DNA of 35,959 nt from an uncultured Oxalobacteraceae bacterium (GTDB lineage: Bacteria > Pseudomonadota > Gammaproteobacteria > Burkholderiales > Burkholderiaceae), in the NCBI GenBank assembly GCA_946479255.1, contig CAMLFK010000018.1, forward strand, positions 1-35,959, in the 5' to 3' direction. This document shows, piece after piece, positions 26,527 to 34,095 of this stretch. The notes below the pieces were generated by a model, which was given only the letters and a program-made list of their open reading frames with translations, ran no database searches and was not told where the DNA came from. A program made the position numbers and the translations under genes. How positions within the stretch are numbered: the first letter of the stretch is position 1; every line of letters starts with the position of its first letter.

Positions 26527-28698
26527 TTACTCGACGCCCATTTCCTTAAGCAGATTATCCGCCTTGTCCACATGCTTCATATTCCACAGCATGTAACGCA
26601 CATCGACCTGGATATCGCGGGTATTGGCCTTGCTGTAATCCCAGTCCGAAATGATCGAATCGAGGGTGCCGTCGAAGGCCAGGCCGATGAACTCGCCCTT
26701 GGCATTCAAGGCCGCCGAGCCCGAGTTACCGCCGGTGATGTCGAGCGTGGCCAGGTAGTTGACCGGCACGCTCTTCAACTTCGGATCGACATACTTGCCG
26801 AAGTCCTTGGCCTTGATCGCCGCCAGCTGGGCTTGCGGCGCATTGAATTCGCCTTCGCCGGTCGCCTTGGCCACCACGCCCTTGACGGTGGTGAACGCGG
26901 TCCACGGGCCGGTGCCGTCGGCGCCGTGCGGACGGCCGGTGACGTTGCCGTAAGTGACGCGCAGGGTGCTATTAGCGTCCGGATAGACCGGCAGACCACG
27001 GCTCTTCATGAAGGCCAGCTTGGCTTTCATGTAGCTGGCGTAGGCTTGCTGGATCTTGCCGGCCAGTTCTTCTTCCTCGGCTTCCTTCTTCAGGCCGCCT
27101 TCATACATGGCCACGGCGGCCTTGATGAAGCTGTCATTGCTGGCCTTGAAGTCTTCCGGCTTCTTGCCCAGCCAGGACATGCGCTCGGCGCCGTCGCTCA
27201 GCTTGGAGCCGGCGTACAGCTGGTCCACCACGGCTTTCAAATCAGCTTGCGGCATGCCGTCGCGGATGCCCAGGGCCGCATCGAAGTTGGCATAGCGCTG
27301 GGCGGCCGGCTGCGCGGCATACTTGACCAGGCTGTTCATCACCAGCGCCTTGTCGATCTTCTCGACGTAGGTGCGGTCGATCGCGGCCACGGCGGACTTG
27401 ATGCGCGGCAGGTCGCGTTCCTGGTAGCCGGACTTGCGTTCGGTATCCGGCTTGGTGCTTTCATTGGCCAGGCGATACAGCTGGCGCGCCACGTTGAGGG
27501 GACGCGGCGAGGAATAGCTCAGGAAGAAGTCGCGCTTGGTATTGGCATCGCGCTCGGCGATCAGGCGTTCGGCTTGCTCGATACCGGCCGCATACTCAGC
27601 CTTGCGGGCCGGATTGGCGTTGACCCAGGCTTTGAGCTCGTTGAACTCGCGTGTCTTGCGGTCCAGCAGGTCGGTGTTCTCGTAGCCGGTCAGCATGCCC
27701 TGGCGGTTCTTCAGGTAGTTGTTGACGTTGGCGACCTGGCCGGCGTACTTGAGCTTGGCGTCAGGATCGTTCTTGGTCTCGCGCTCGATGATGGCGATGG
27801 TTTCGCTGGACGCCTTGACGAAGGCGGGATAGTTCCAGTCGAAGGTGAACGCCACTTCCGACGGCAGGCGGTGGCGGTTGGTGCGGCCGGGGTAGCCCAG
27901 CGCCATGATGAAGTCGCCTTCCTTGACGCCTTCCTTGGCGATCTTCAGGTGCGACTTCGGCACGTAAGGCACGTTGTCCTTGGAGAAATCGGCGGCCTTG
28001 CCGTCCTTGCTGACGTAAGCGCGGTAGAAGCCGTAGTCGCCGGTGTGGCGCGGCCACATCCAGTTGTCGATGTCGCCGCCGAACTTGCCCACGCCCGAAG
28101 GCGGCGCATGCACCAGGCGCACGTCGCGGATTTCCAGCTGCTTGATCAGGTAGAACTCCAGCCCGCCGTAGAAGGAATACACATTGCAGCGGTGGCCGGG
28201 GTCTTTTTCGCAGGCCGCGACCAGGGCTTTTTCATTCTTTTCCATCGCGTCGATGCGCGCCTTGCCGGTCAGCTTGGCGACGTCGGCGGTGATGATCTTG
28301 TCGCTGACGTTGGACACATCCTTGGTCACGAACACCCGGCTGCCTGGCGACGCCGGCAATTCCTCGGCCAGGGTCTTGGCCAGGAAGCCATTGGCCAGCA
28401 GGTCGCGTTCCGGGCTGGAGTTGACCGCGACGCTGTTGTAGACGCAGTGGTGATTGGTGGCCACCAGGCCTTGCGGCGAGACGAACGAAGCCGAGCAATT
28501 GCCCAGGCTGACGATGGCGTCCATCGGGAATTCGGTGAGCTTGGTAAGGGACGCGGGATCCAACTTGAGGCCGGCAGCTTTGAGCTGCTTGGCGATCTGG
28601 GGCAACTGCTGGGGCATCCACATACCTTCGTCGGCGTGGGCGACGGAGGAGAGGATTGAGCAGTGTAGGACAAGTAGCGTGAGAAAGGTCTTTTTCAT
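26527..28698 (-). CDS. S46 family dipeptidyl peptidase, DPP7-like
   Basis: A 723-residue secreted exopeptidase that removes dipeptides from peptide N-termini in the periplasm. A signal peptide precedes a likely cut after AHA (residue 22). The chymotrypsin-fold triad is visible: H84 in TNHHC, an Asp in the DNWMWPRHTGD segment (211-221, probably D221) and S659 in TGGNSGSA. Eighteen residues after the Ser the sequence has Gly (LAFDG, residue 677). In the Porphyromonas enzymes this position is Gly in DPP7 (hydrophobic P1) and Arg in DPP11 (Asp/Glu P1), so I infer DPP7-type specificity. The frame continues far upstream of ATG 28698, but that ATG begins MKKTFLTLL, the signal peptide. A strong promoter lies at 28784-28812. 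Confidence 0.92.
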   Translation of the reverse strand: MKKTFLTLLVLHCSILSSVAHADEGMWMPQQLPQIAKQLKAAGLKLDPASLTKLTEFPMDAIVSLGNCSASFVSPQGLVATNHHCVYNSVAVNSSPERDLLANGFLAKTLAEELPASPGSRVFVTKDVSNVSDKIITADVAKLTGKARIDAMEKNEKALVAACEKDPGHRCNVYSFYGGLEFYLIKQLEIRDVRLVHAPPSGVGKFGGDIDNWMWPRHTGDYGFYRAYVSKDGKAADFSKDNVPYVPKSHLKIAKEGVKEGDFIMALGYPGRTNRHRLPSEVAFTFDWNYPAFVKASSETIAIIERETKNDPDAKLKYAGQVANVNNYLKNRQGMLTGYENTDLLDRKTREFNELKAWVNANPARKAEYAAGIEQAERLIAERDANTKRDFFLSYSSPRPLNVARQLYRLANESTKPDTERKSGYQERDLPRIKSAVAAIDRTYVEKIDKALVMNSLVKYAAQPAAQRYANFDAALGIRDGMPQADLKAVVDQLYAGSKLSDGAERMSWLGKKPEDFKASNDSFIKAAVAMYEGGLKKEAEEEELAGKIQQAYASYMKAKLAFMKSRGLPVYPDANSTLRVTYGNVTGRPHGADGTGPWTAFTTVKGVVAKATGEGEFNAPQAQLAAIKAKDFGKYVDPKLKSVPVNYLATLDITGGNSGSAALNAKGEFIGLAFDGTLDSIISDWDYSKANTRDIQVDVRYMLWNMKHVDKADNLLKEMGVE

Positions 28699-28783
28699 GC
28701 GCGTTTTTCGTTTTGGTTGGCGGGTCGCCTGACCGGTCGGGTCGGCAATCGGTTCTTGGTGTGCCTGGGTAAAGGCGAAGCCA

Positions 28784-28812
28784 AGTATCCTAACCGTTTT
28801 CAGCCCTGTCAA
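28784..28812 (-). promoter_or_regulatory. Sigma-70-type promoter of the S46 peptidase gene
   Basis: The minus strand has a perfect TTGACA (28812-28807), a 17-base spacer and GATACT (28789-28784). This predicts a 5' leader of roughly 80 bases before ATG 28698. Confidence 0.65.
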
Positions 28813-28833
28813 CCTAAATCGCACGCTTGCGGA

Positions 28834-28869
28834 CGCCGTATAGCGGCGTATACGCCGCGCAGCGCTGCG
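28834..28869. repeat. Cluster of overlapping palindromes after the PLD gene
   Basis: CGCCG-N5-CGGCG (28834-28848), the perfect 16-base palindrome GCGGCGTATACGCCGC (28843-28858) and the perfect 12-base palindrome CGCAGCGCTGCG (28858-28869) overlap in 36 bases, just after the PLD stop codon. No T-tract follows. They may act as an mRNA 3' stabiliser or a factor-dependent terminator. Confidence 0.6.
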
Positions 28870-28874
28870 GCGCG

Positions 28875-30152
28875 TCAAAGCTGGTCGCCGACCAGCGAAG
28901 CCAGTTTGCTCATGACCTTGTCTTTCCACGGGCGCTGTTCCCACTGGGCATAGGTGATCGGGCGGGCCCGGGTCCAGTCCTCGTTGAAGATATCGACCTG
29001 CTGGCGGGCGAATTCGGCATCGATCACGTTCAGGTTGGCTTCGTCGTTCAGGCTGAAGGAGCGGTTGTCGAAATTGGTCGAGCCGACCGACACCATCAGC
29101 GAATCGACCACCAGCGCCTTCACATGAAACATGGTGGGCTGGTATTCGGCGATGTCGACGCCGGCCGCCAGCAAGGGACCCCAGCGCTCGTGCGAGGCGG
29201 CGCGCACGATGTCGGAATCGATGTCGGCACCGGGCGTGATGATGCGCACCTTGACGCCGCGTTTGGCGGCGGCCACCAGGGCCCTGATGGTCAGCTCCTC
29301 GGGCACGAAGTAGGAGCTCGACAGGTGTATGGTCGCTTTGGCGGCGGTGATCGACATCAGGTACATCAGCAGCATCGATTCGCTGCCGCCGCTGGGTGAA
29401 CTGGAAAACATCTGGGCCGCATGCCCGCCGACGGCCGTCAGCGAGGGGAAGTAGTTGGGGCCGTCCAGCACCACGCCGGTGGCCTTGGTCCAGTTGTCGT
29501 TGAACACCGCCTGCATCTGGCCGACCACCGGGCCTTCGACGCGGAAATGGGTATCGCGCCACTGGCCTTTGCTATTGCCCTGGCCGCGCCACTGGTCGGC
29601 GATGCCGACTCCGCCCGTGAAGCCGATTTTGCCATCGACCACCAGCACTTTGCGGTGGGTACGGTTGTTCAGGCGGGTAAATTTCCACCACGTGGGCTTG
29701 TGATAGCGCTGGATCAGCACGCCGGATTTCTCCATTGCCTCGATGGCGGCGGCGTCCAGCTTCATGCTGCCGATAAAGTCGAGCATGACATGCACCTTGA
29801 CGCCGGCGCGCGCGCGTTCGGAGAGCGCCGCGGAGAATTCGCGGCCGATCGATTCGGACCAATATATATAGGTTTCAAGGGTAATCGTGTGTTTGGCTTC
29901 GCGAATAGCTTTCAGCATCGCGGGGAATATCTGCTGGCCATTCAATAATACTTCAACTTTATTGCCTTCGATAATAGGCGGGCCAAGCAGCACGCCCATC
30001 GAGCGGCGGAATTGCGGATCCTCGGTACTATATAAGCGCTGTAATTGGCGCTCGATTTTCTTTTCACTGGGCATGAAATTAAAAACGAGAAACACGGAAA
30101 ACAAAGTCAACAGGCACGAAATAAATGCAACGAGAAAAGGTTTCCGCCTCAT
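28875..30152 (-). CDS. Phospholipase D family protein, cardiolipin synthase-like
   Basis: A 425-residue membrane-anchored enzyme. A transmembrane segment (residues 6-26, FLVAFISCLLTLFSVFLVFNF) precedes two HKD domains: H166-R-K168-x4-D173 in THRKVLVVDGKIGFTGG, and H343-V-K345-x4-D350 in FHVKALVVDSLMVSVGSTNFDNRSF. Both are complete. The architecture fits bacterial cardiolipin synthases (ClsB/ClsC group), which join two phosphatidylglycerols or PG and PE; a phosphatidyltransferase of other specificity is possible. The first ~100 codons are visibly more AT-rich than the rest and than the neighbouring genes. The start ATG at 30152 lacks a clear ribosome site and lies only 15 bases downstream of a terminator-like hairpin. 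The stop is followed by dense palindromes. Confidence 0.88.
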   Translation of the reverse strand: MRRKPFLVAFISCLLTLFSVFLVFNFMPSEKKIERQLQRLYSTEDPQFRRSMGVLLGPPIIEGNKVEVLLNGQQIFPAMLKAIREAKHTITLETYIYWSESIGREFSAALSERARAGVKVHVMLDFIGSMKLDAAAIEAMEKSGVLIQRYHKPTWWKFTRLNNRTHRKVLVVDGKIGFTGGVGIADQWRGQGNSKGQWRDTHFRVEGPVVGQMQAVFNDNWTKATGVVLDGPNYFPSLTAVGGHAAQMFSSSPSGGSESMLLMYLMSITAAKATIHLSSSYFVPEELTIRALVAAAKRGVKVRIITPGADIDSDIVRAASHERWGPLLAAGVDIAEYQPTMFHVKALVVDSLMVSVGSTNFDNRSFSLNDEANLNVIDAEFARQQVDIFNEDWTRARPITYAQWEQRPWKDKVMSKLASLVGDQL

Positions 30153-30167
30153 AAGTTAATCCAGACC

Positions 30168-30195
30168 AAAAAAAACCAACGCCAGGGCGTTGGTT
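30168..30195 (-). terminator. Intrinsic terminator between the GlsB-like and PLD genes
   Basis: On the minus strand ACCAACGCC/GGCGTTGGT forms a stem of eight to nine base pairs with a tiny loop, followed by eight T (A-run 30168-30175). It ends the GlsB-like transcript. The PLD gene starts 15 bases beyond the T-tract, leaving no room for a promoter between them. Confidence 0.75.
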
Positions 30196-30211
30196 AGTGG
30201 GGTGTTGAAGC

Positions 30212-30481
30212 TTATCGTGCCCTGCCGCGACGCAGCAGATTGACGATGGCCAGCAGGATGACGGCGCCCAGGAAGGACACCAGCAGCGAGGACACGCTGA
30301 AGTCGTCTGAATTAATGGTTCCCGTACCGAACAGTGGAGAAAGCAGCCAGCCGCCCAGGAAGGCACCGACAATACCGACGACCACGTTCAAGATCATGCC
30401 TTGTTCGGCGTCTGTCTTCATGACCATGCTGGCGAGCCAACCCAAAATACCACCGACGACGATCCAGATGATGAATAACAT
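30212..30481 (-). CDS. GlsB/YeaQ/YmgE family small membrane protein (transglycosylase-associated)
   Basis: An 89-residue protein with three hydrophobic segments. It opens FIIWIVVGGILGWLASMVM, then DAEQGMILNVVVGIVGAFLGGWL, an extended loop with Asn/Asp, and LLVSFLGAVILLAIVNLLRRG. This is the pattern of the Pfam 'transglycosylase associated protein' family, which is often stress-induced; its exact function is not known. GGAGGA directly upstream fixes ATG 30481; an upstream in-frame ATG (30559) would add a non-membrane tail and lacks such a site. It is divergent from the glycine-zipper stress protein and upstream of the PLD gene, past a terminator. Confidence 0.88.
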   Translation of the reverse strand: MLFIIWIVVGGILGWLASMVMKTDAEQGMILNVVVGIVGAFLGGWLLSPLFGTGTINSDDFSVSSLLVSFLGAVILLAIVNLLRRGRAR

Positions 30482-30775
30482 GTTGATTCCTCCTAAAGTG
30501 TGAGAGACATACCCCAGGCCTAAAAGCGCCGGCCGTGAGAAAAGTCTAGGGTCGCACACCCCCTTGGTCGGTGCGGCAACGAACGTAGTGGCCGAAAGGT
30601 GGATAAAAACACAGCTCCTATTATTGCTAGCTATTTCTATCCAATTGGAAACATGACATGTTGGTGCGTCACCGTACGGAAGCGCAATCGTGTGCGAATT
30701 ATCGTTTCAACACTGGCTGAGATTTCCAGGTTTTATGCGAGCCCCGCACATCATAAATTCGAAAGGAAATTCAAA
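30482..30775. other. Divergent, partly AT-rich intergenic region
   Basis: This 294-base region separates the GlsB-like gene from the glycine-zipper gene and should hold both promoters. I find no convincing sigma-70 pair. The half nearer the glycine-zipper gene is AT-rich and holds CCAATTGG (30641-30648) and a 13-base palindrome (30650-30662). GAAAGGAAAT before 30776 is the ribosome site for that gene. No small gene or RNA is recognisable. Confidence 0.6.
30650..30662. promoter_or_regulatory. Perfect 13-base palindrome, candidate operator
   Basis: AACATG, A, CATGTT is a perfect odd-length palindrome 113 bases before the glycine-zipper start. It may be a dimeric regulator site; I cannot name the regulator. 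Confidence 0.35.
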
Positions 30776-32095
30776 ATGAGCAATTACGAGACTTCGACTA
30801 ATAAAGACCGTATGGTGACTGGCCTGTTCCGTGACCGTGACAGTGCAGAGCGTGCTTACAATTCCCTGTCCGATCGCGGCTACTCGAAAGACGACGTCAC
30901 CCTGATGATGTCCGACGACACCCGCAAGGCCCATTTCAACGACACCCAAACCGAGCTGGGCAGCAAAGCTGCTGAAGGCGCCGGCGTGGGTGCTGGTATC
31001 GGCGGCACCATCGGCGCCGTGCTGGCAGGTATCGCCGCCGTCGGCACCACCCTGGTACTGCCAGGCATCGGCCTGGTCGTGGCAGGCCCGGTTGCCGCTG
31101 CACTGGCTGGCGCGGGCGCGGGCGGTATCGCCGGCGGCCTGGTGGGTGCGCTGATCGGCGCCGGTATTCCGGAAGAGCGCGTCAAGCACTATGAAGAAGG
31201 CATCAAGTCCGGCGGCATCCTGATGGGCGTGAACCCACGCTCGGACGAAGACCTTGAACACATCACCAAGAGCTGGACCGCCAACAAAGGCGAGCACATC
31301 ATCGGCACCGGCCTGGGCGCTGCCGGCGGCGCTGCTGCCGGCGCGGGTATCGGCGCAGCTGCCGGCCCGGTCGGCATGGCGGCAGGCGCTGCCATCGGCG
31401 GTATTGCCGGCGGCCTGGCTGGCAAGGGTGCGGCTGAGGTTGTGAATCCAAAACCGGGTGACGACCTGCCGGAACACCACTTTGCCAAAGGCATGGGTGC
31501 CGGTGCGGGCGCTGCGGCTGGCGCGGCTGCCGGTACCGTGGGCGGCCCGGTCGGCATGGCAGCGGGTGCTGCCATCGGCGGTATCGCCGGCGGCATGGCC
31601 GGCAAGGGTGCGGCCGAAGTGGCCAATCCACAGCCGGGCGACGAGCTGCATGACCACAACCTGTCCACCGGTGTCGGCGCAGGCGGCGGTGCGGCCCTGG
31701 GCGCCTCGGTGGGCGCGGTAGGCGGCCCGGTGGGCATGGCTGCCGGCGCGGCGATCGGTGCGCTGGCTGGCGGCGCTGCCGGCAAGGCGGCCGGCCACGT
31801 GGTCAATCCGGAAGAAGAGGCCAACTACTGGCGTGGCCAGTACCAGACCGCTCCGTACTATTCGCCAGGCTACACCTATGACGACTACGGTCCCGCATAC
31901 GAACTTGGCTACAACAGCCGCGGCCGTTATGCAGGCACCAGCTTCGACTCGGTGGAAACCGACCTGTCGGACGATTGGGAGCGTACCAAAGGCCGTTCGC
32001 GCCTGAACTGGCAGCAAGCCAAGTCCGCGGCCCGCGCTGCATGGGACAAGGTTGAGCGCGCCATGCCAGGCGATTTCGACCGCGACGGCCGTTAA
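30776..32095 (+). CDS. Glycine-zipper stress protein with YflT-like N-terminus
   Basis: A 439-residue protein. Residues 12-50 (VTGLFRDRDSAERAYNSL and GYSKDDVTLMM) match the N-terminal fold of general stress proteins of the YflT/GSP17M type. A first glycine-rich hydrophobic block follows (about 62-130), then KHYEEGIKSGGILMGVNP. Three tandem units of about 50-62 residues then repeat GPVGMAAGAAIGGIAGG and AGKGAAEVVNPKPGD, i.e. glycine zippers joined by charged linkers. The C-terminal 90 residues (YWRGQYQ, YDDYGPAYELGYNSRGRY, WDKVERAMPGDFDRDGR) form a conserved domain seen in proteobacterial stress proteins. ATG 30776 has a clear ribosome site; the frame's earlier start (30599) would add 59 residues without one. 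Function is unknown; membrane association or oligomerisation is likely. Confidence 0.82.
   Translation: MSNYETSTNKDRMVTGLFRDRDSAERAYNSLSDRGYSKDDVTLMMSDDTRKAHFNDTQTELGSKAAEGAGVGAGIGGTIGAVLAGIAAVGTTLVLPGIGLVVAGPVAAALAGAGAGGIAGGLVGALIGAGIPEERVKHYEEGIKSGGILMGVNPRSDEDLEHITKSWTANKGEHIIGTGLGAAGGAAAGAGIGAAAGPVGMAAGAAIGGIAGGLAGKGAAEVVNPKPGDDLPEHHFAKGMGAGAGAAAGAAAGTVGGPVGMAAGAAIGGIAGGMAGKGAAEVANPQPGDELHDHNLSTGVGAGGGAALGASVGAVGGPVGMAAGAAIGALAGGAAGKAAGHVVNPEEEANYWRGQYQTAPYYSPGYTYDDYGPAYELGYNSRGRYAGTSFDSVETDLSDDWERTKGRSRLNWQQAKSAARAAWDKVERAMPGDFDRDGR
31304..31819 (+). repeat. Three tandem in-gene glycine-zipper repeats
   Basis: Units at 31304-31489 (62 codons), 31490-31669 (60 codons) and 31670-31819 (50 codons, linker truncated) share GGCCCGGTCGGCATGGC-like cores encoding GPVGMAAGAAIG. 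DNA identity between units 1 and 2 is high across the zipper, suggesting recent duplication; unit 3 is more diverged. Confidence 0.8.
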
Positions 32096-32109
32096 TCGTT
32101 ATCAGAACT

Positions 32110-32148
32110 AAAAAAGCCCCGGGACCTTGTTGGTGCCGGGGCTTTTTT
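32110..32148. terminator. Bidirectional intrinsic terminator
   Basis: A perfect 7-bp stem GCCCCGG/CCGGGGC (32116-32122, 32136-32142) with a 13-base loop is flanked by six A and six T. It separates the glycine-zipper gene from the convergent yceI gene and can serve both. Confidence 0.87.
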
Positions 32149-32160
32149 GCATTTGGAACT

Positions 32161-32727
32161 TTAGTTCTTGACGGCTTCCACCTGAATCGCCAGCTTCACT
32201 TCCGGCGCCATGCGTGGCAAGCCGTAGTTGATGCCGAAATCGCTGCGCTTGAATTCAGCCGAGGCGTCGGCGCCGCACACTTCCTTCTTCAGCATCGGGT
32301 GCTCGATGCACTTGAACTTGTTGATGGTCAGGGTGACCGGCTTGGTCACGCCATGCAAGGTCAGTTCGCCGTCGACCGATGCCGGCACGTCGCCCTTGAA
32401 CTTGATCGACTTGGCCTTGTAGGTCGCGGTCGGGAATTTGGCGACATCGAACATGTCGGCGTTCTTGGCGTGCTCGTTGAGCTTGTCGTGGCCAAAGTCC
32501 AGCGAATTGGCGTCGATCACGATGTCGATGGTGCCGGTCTTGGCGGCGCGGTCCAGGGTGATGGAACCGGTGGTCTTGTTGAACTTGCCGCGCAGTACCG
32601 AAATACCCATGTGGTCAGCTTCAAAGCTTGGGTAGGTGTGGCCCGGGTCGATCGTATAGGTATCGGCTGCGTAGGCGATGGCGCTGCTGGCGGCAACGGC
32701 GGCGACGATGAGGTGCGAAATTTTCAT
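32161..32727 (-). CDS. YceI family periplasmic lipocalin-like protein (copy 1)
   Basis: A 188-residue secreted protein. The signal peptide ([20 protein letters not shown]) is followed by the YceI barrel: [65 protein letters not shown] and [14 protein letters not shown]. YceI proteins bind long polyisoprenoid chains in the barrel and are base- or osmotically induced in E. coli. Two cysteines (FKCIEHP and KEVCGAD) could form a disulfide in the periplasm. AAGGAAA gives the ribosome site. It is the last gene of a b561-YceI-YceI set. Confidence 0.93.
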   Translation of the reverse strand: MKISHLIVAAVAASSAIAYAADTYTIDPGHTYPSFEADHMGISVLRGKFNKTTGSITLDRAAKTGTIDIVIDANSLDFGHDKLNEHAKNADMFDVAKFPTATYKAKSIKFKGDVPASVDGELTLHGVTKPVTLTINKFKCIEHPMLKKEVCGADASAEFKRSDFGINYGLPRMAPEVKLAIQVEAVKN

Positions 32728-32787
32728 GGGTTTCCTTCGTTTGGTTTGTAGTGGTGCAGGGATTAAAGCAATCGAACTAAAGTAATC

Positions 32788-33342
32788 CTACGGTGCTGTG
32801 CTTACGCGAAATTTAATCAGCACCTCATCGGCCACCATGCTGGTGTCTTTCCACTCGCCTTCGCCGATGTTGTAGGCCAGCCGCTTGATCGGCAGCGAGC
32901 CTTCGAAAAGCTGTTTGCCGGCCGTTCCCGTCACTGTCAGGGGAAAGGCCACGTCGGTGGTCTTGCCCTTGATGGTGAGCTTGCCGTTGACGGTCAGCCT
33001 GCCCGGGCCGGCCGCCTTGATGGCCGAGGACACGAAGCTCGCCTTGGGGAATTGCCCGGCGTTAAACCATTCTTTCTTGGCCACTTCCTTGTTCATGTCC
33101 GGGTCGCCCAGGTCCAGGCTGGCGGTGTCGATGTCGACGCTGGCCTTGGCCGCATCCGGCTTGGCCGCATCGTAGTCGATCTGGGCGGCGAAGCGGGTGA
33201 ACTTCGCTTCGACCGGCACGTTCATCTGTTTGAAAGTGGCCGAGACGCTCGATTTGGCCGGGTCGACCTTGAGCGGGGCGGCATAGGCCGCCAATGCGAT
33301 GGTCAACAGGGAAGCCAGCAGGGGGCCACTGGTAAGTTTCAT
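32788..33342 (-). CDS. YceI family periplasmic protein (copy 2)
   Basis: A 184-residue divergent paralogue of the neighbouring YceI protein. A signal peptide ends near AAYA. The barrel shows LKVDPAKSSVSATFKQMNVP, EAKFTRFAAQIDYD, SVDIDTASLDLGDPDMNKEV, WFNAGQFPKASFVS and GKLTIKGKTTDVAFPLTV. It lacks the cysteine pair and the DPGHT segment of copy 1, so its ligand may differ. AAGGAC supports ATG 33342. It starts 33 bases after the cytochrome b561 stop and ends 60 bases before copy 1, so all three are likely one transcript. Confidence 0.9.
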   Translation of the reverse strand: MKLTSGPLLASLLTIALAAYAAPLKVDPAKSSVSATFKQMNVPVEAKFTRFAAQIDYDAAKPDAAKASVDIDTASLDLGDPDMNKEVAKKEWFNAGQFPKASFVSSAIKAAGPGRLTVNGKLTIKGKTTDVAFPLTVTGTAGKQLFEGSLPIKRLAYNIGEGEWKDTSMVADEVLIKFRVSTAP

Positions 33343-33375
33343 AGGATGTCCTTGGGGTCAGAAGTGTTTAGGCTG

Positions 33376-33903
33376 TCATGGCAGCATGCGTTTTAAAACA
33401 CCGTCGCGGTCGACGAATTGATGCTTTAGCGCAGCAGCGATGTGCATTGCCACCACCGCCAGCAGGCCCATGTTGAGCCAGTAGTGCAGGCCGCCCAGCA
33501 CCGGCTTGAGTTCTGGATTGGCATCGATCAGCACCGGCAGTTCGAACAGGCCGAACCAGACCACCGGGTAGCCGGACGCCAGGGTGTAGAAGTAGCCGGA
33601 CAAGGGCACGGCGAACATCAGCCCGTACAGCAGGCCGTGCAGCGCGTTGGCGGCACTTTTTTGCCAGGCCGGCATGGAGGCCGGATAGTCGGGCGCAGGG
33701 TGGGTCAGGCGCCACAAGAGGCGCAGCGCGGCCAGGGCAAGAATGGTGACGCCGGCCCATTTGTGCCAGGAATAATATTTCAGCTTGGTGGGAGAGATGC
33801 CCGGCATATCGCTCATCACCAGTCCCAGTGTAAAGGTGGAGATGATCATGAGCGCGATGAGCCAATGGAAGACGATTGCCGTCGTGGTGTAACGCTCCTG
33901 CAT
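33376..33903 (-). CDS. Cytochrome b561 (CybB-like)
   Basis: A 175-residue, four-helix inner-membrane dihaem protein, close in length to E. coli CybB (176). Candidate haem ligands are His13 (VFHWLIAL), His47 (YSWHKWAG), His140 (GGLHYWLN) and His154 (VAMHIAAAL). Such proteins take electrons from the quinol pool; E. coli CybB has been described as a superoxide:ubiquinone oxidoreductase. Co-occurrence with YceI is common (yceJ-yceI in E. coli), though the joint function is not settled. GGGAGG precedes ATG 33903. Confidence 0.92.
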   Translation of the reverse strand: MQERYTTTAIVFHWLIALMIISTFTLGLVMSDMPGISPTKLKYYSWHKWAGVTILALAALRLLWRLTHPAPDYPASMPAWQKSAANALHGLLYGLMFAVPLSGYFYTLASGYPVVWFGLFELPVLIDANPELKPVLGGLHYWLNMGLLAVVAMHIAAALKHQFVDRDGVLKRMLP

Positions 33904-33917
33904 GGCTGCCTCCCAGA

Positions 33918-33945
33918 ATAGTACGTGTTAGAACTAATCGAACAA
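33918..33945 (-). promoter_or_regulatory. Candidate promoter of the b561-YceI operon
   Basis: On the minus strand TTGTTC (33945-33940), 16 bases, then TACTAT (33923-33918), about 15 bases before the start codon of the b561 gene. The leader would be short but includes the GGGAGG ribosome site. Confidence 0.45.
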
Positions 33946-34043
33946 TATAGCAAACTTTTGCCGCGTGCGTGCGGGCTGAAGATTATCACGATGTCATGTT
34001 GCAAGGGCGGCACGCCTGAAAGTGTTAAAAGCGCACGAACGCC

Positions 34044-34069
34044 GGTAATGATTGATAATAGGAATTACC
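34044..34069. promoter_or_regulatory. Inverted repeat upstream of the TonB receptor gene
   Basis: GGTAAT (34044-34049) and ATTACC (34064-34069) are perfect 6-base inverted arms, 14 bases apart, 27 bases before the receptor start. The centre (GATTGATAATAGGA) loosely resembles part of a Fur box, but the overall match is poor. A candidate operator only. Confidence 0.3.
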
Positions 34070-34095
34070 CTACAACGCCTGACGATGATGTTGCG

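Noticed and set aside
26572..28659. A 695-codon plus-strand frame
   Set aside because: It is antisense to the S46 peptidase, which has a signal peptide, a promoter and a full catalytic triad.
31304..31819. Regular repeats suggesting a CRISPR array
   Set aside because: The units are 150-186 bases, in frame, without alternating short repeats and unique spacers. They encode glycine zippers.
30707..32017. A 436-codon minus-strand frame with repeats
   Set aside because: It mirrors the glycine-zipper repeats and has no ribosome site or known domain.
34044..34069. A Fur box upstream of the TonB receptor
   Set aside because: Only a short stretch resembles the Fur hexamers; three consecutive GATAAT-like units are not present. 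I kept it only as an inverted repeat.
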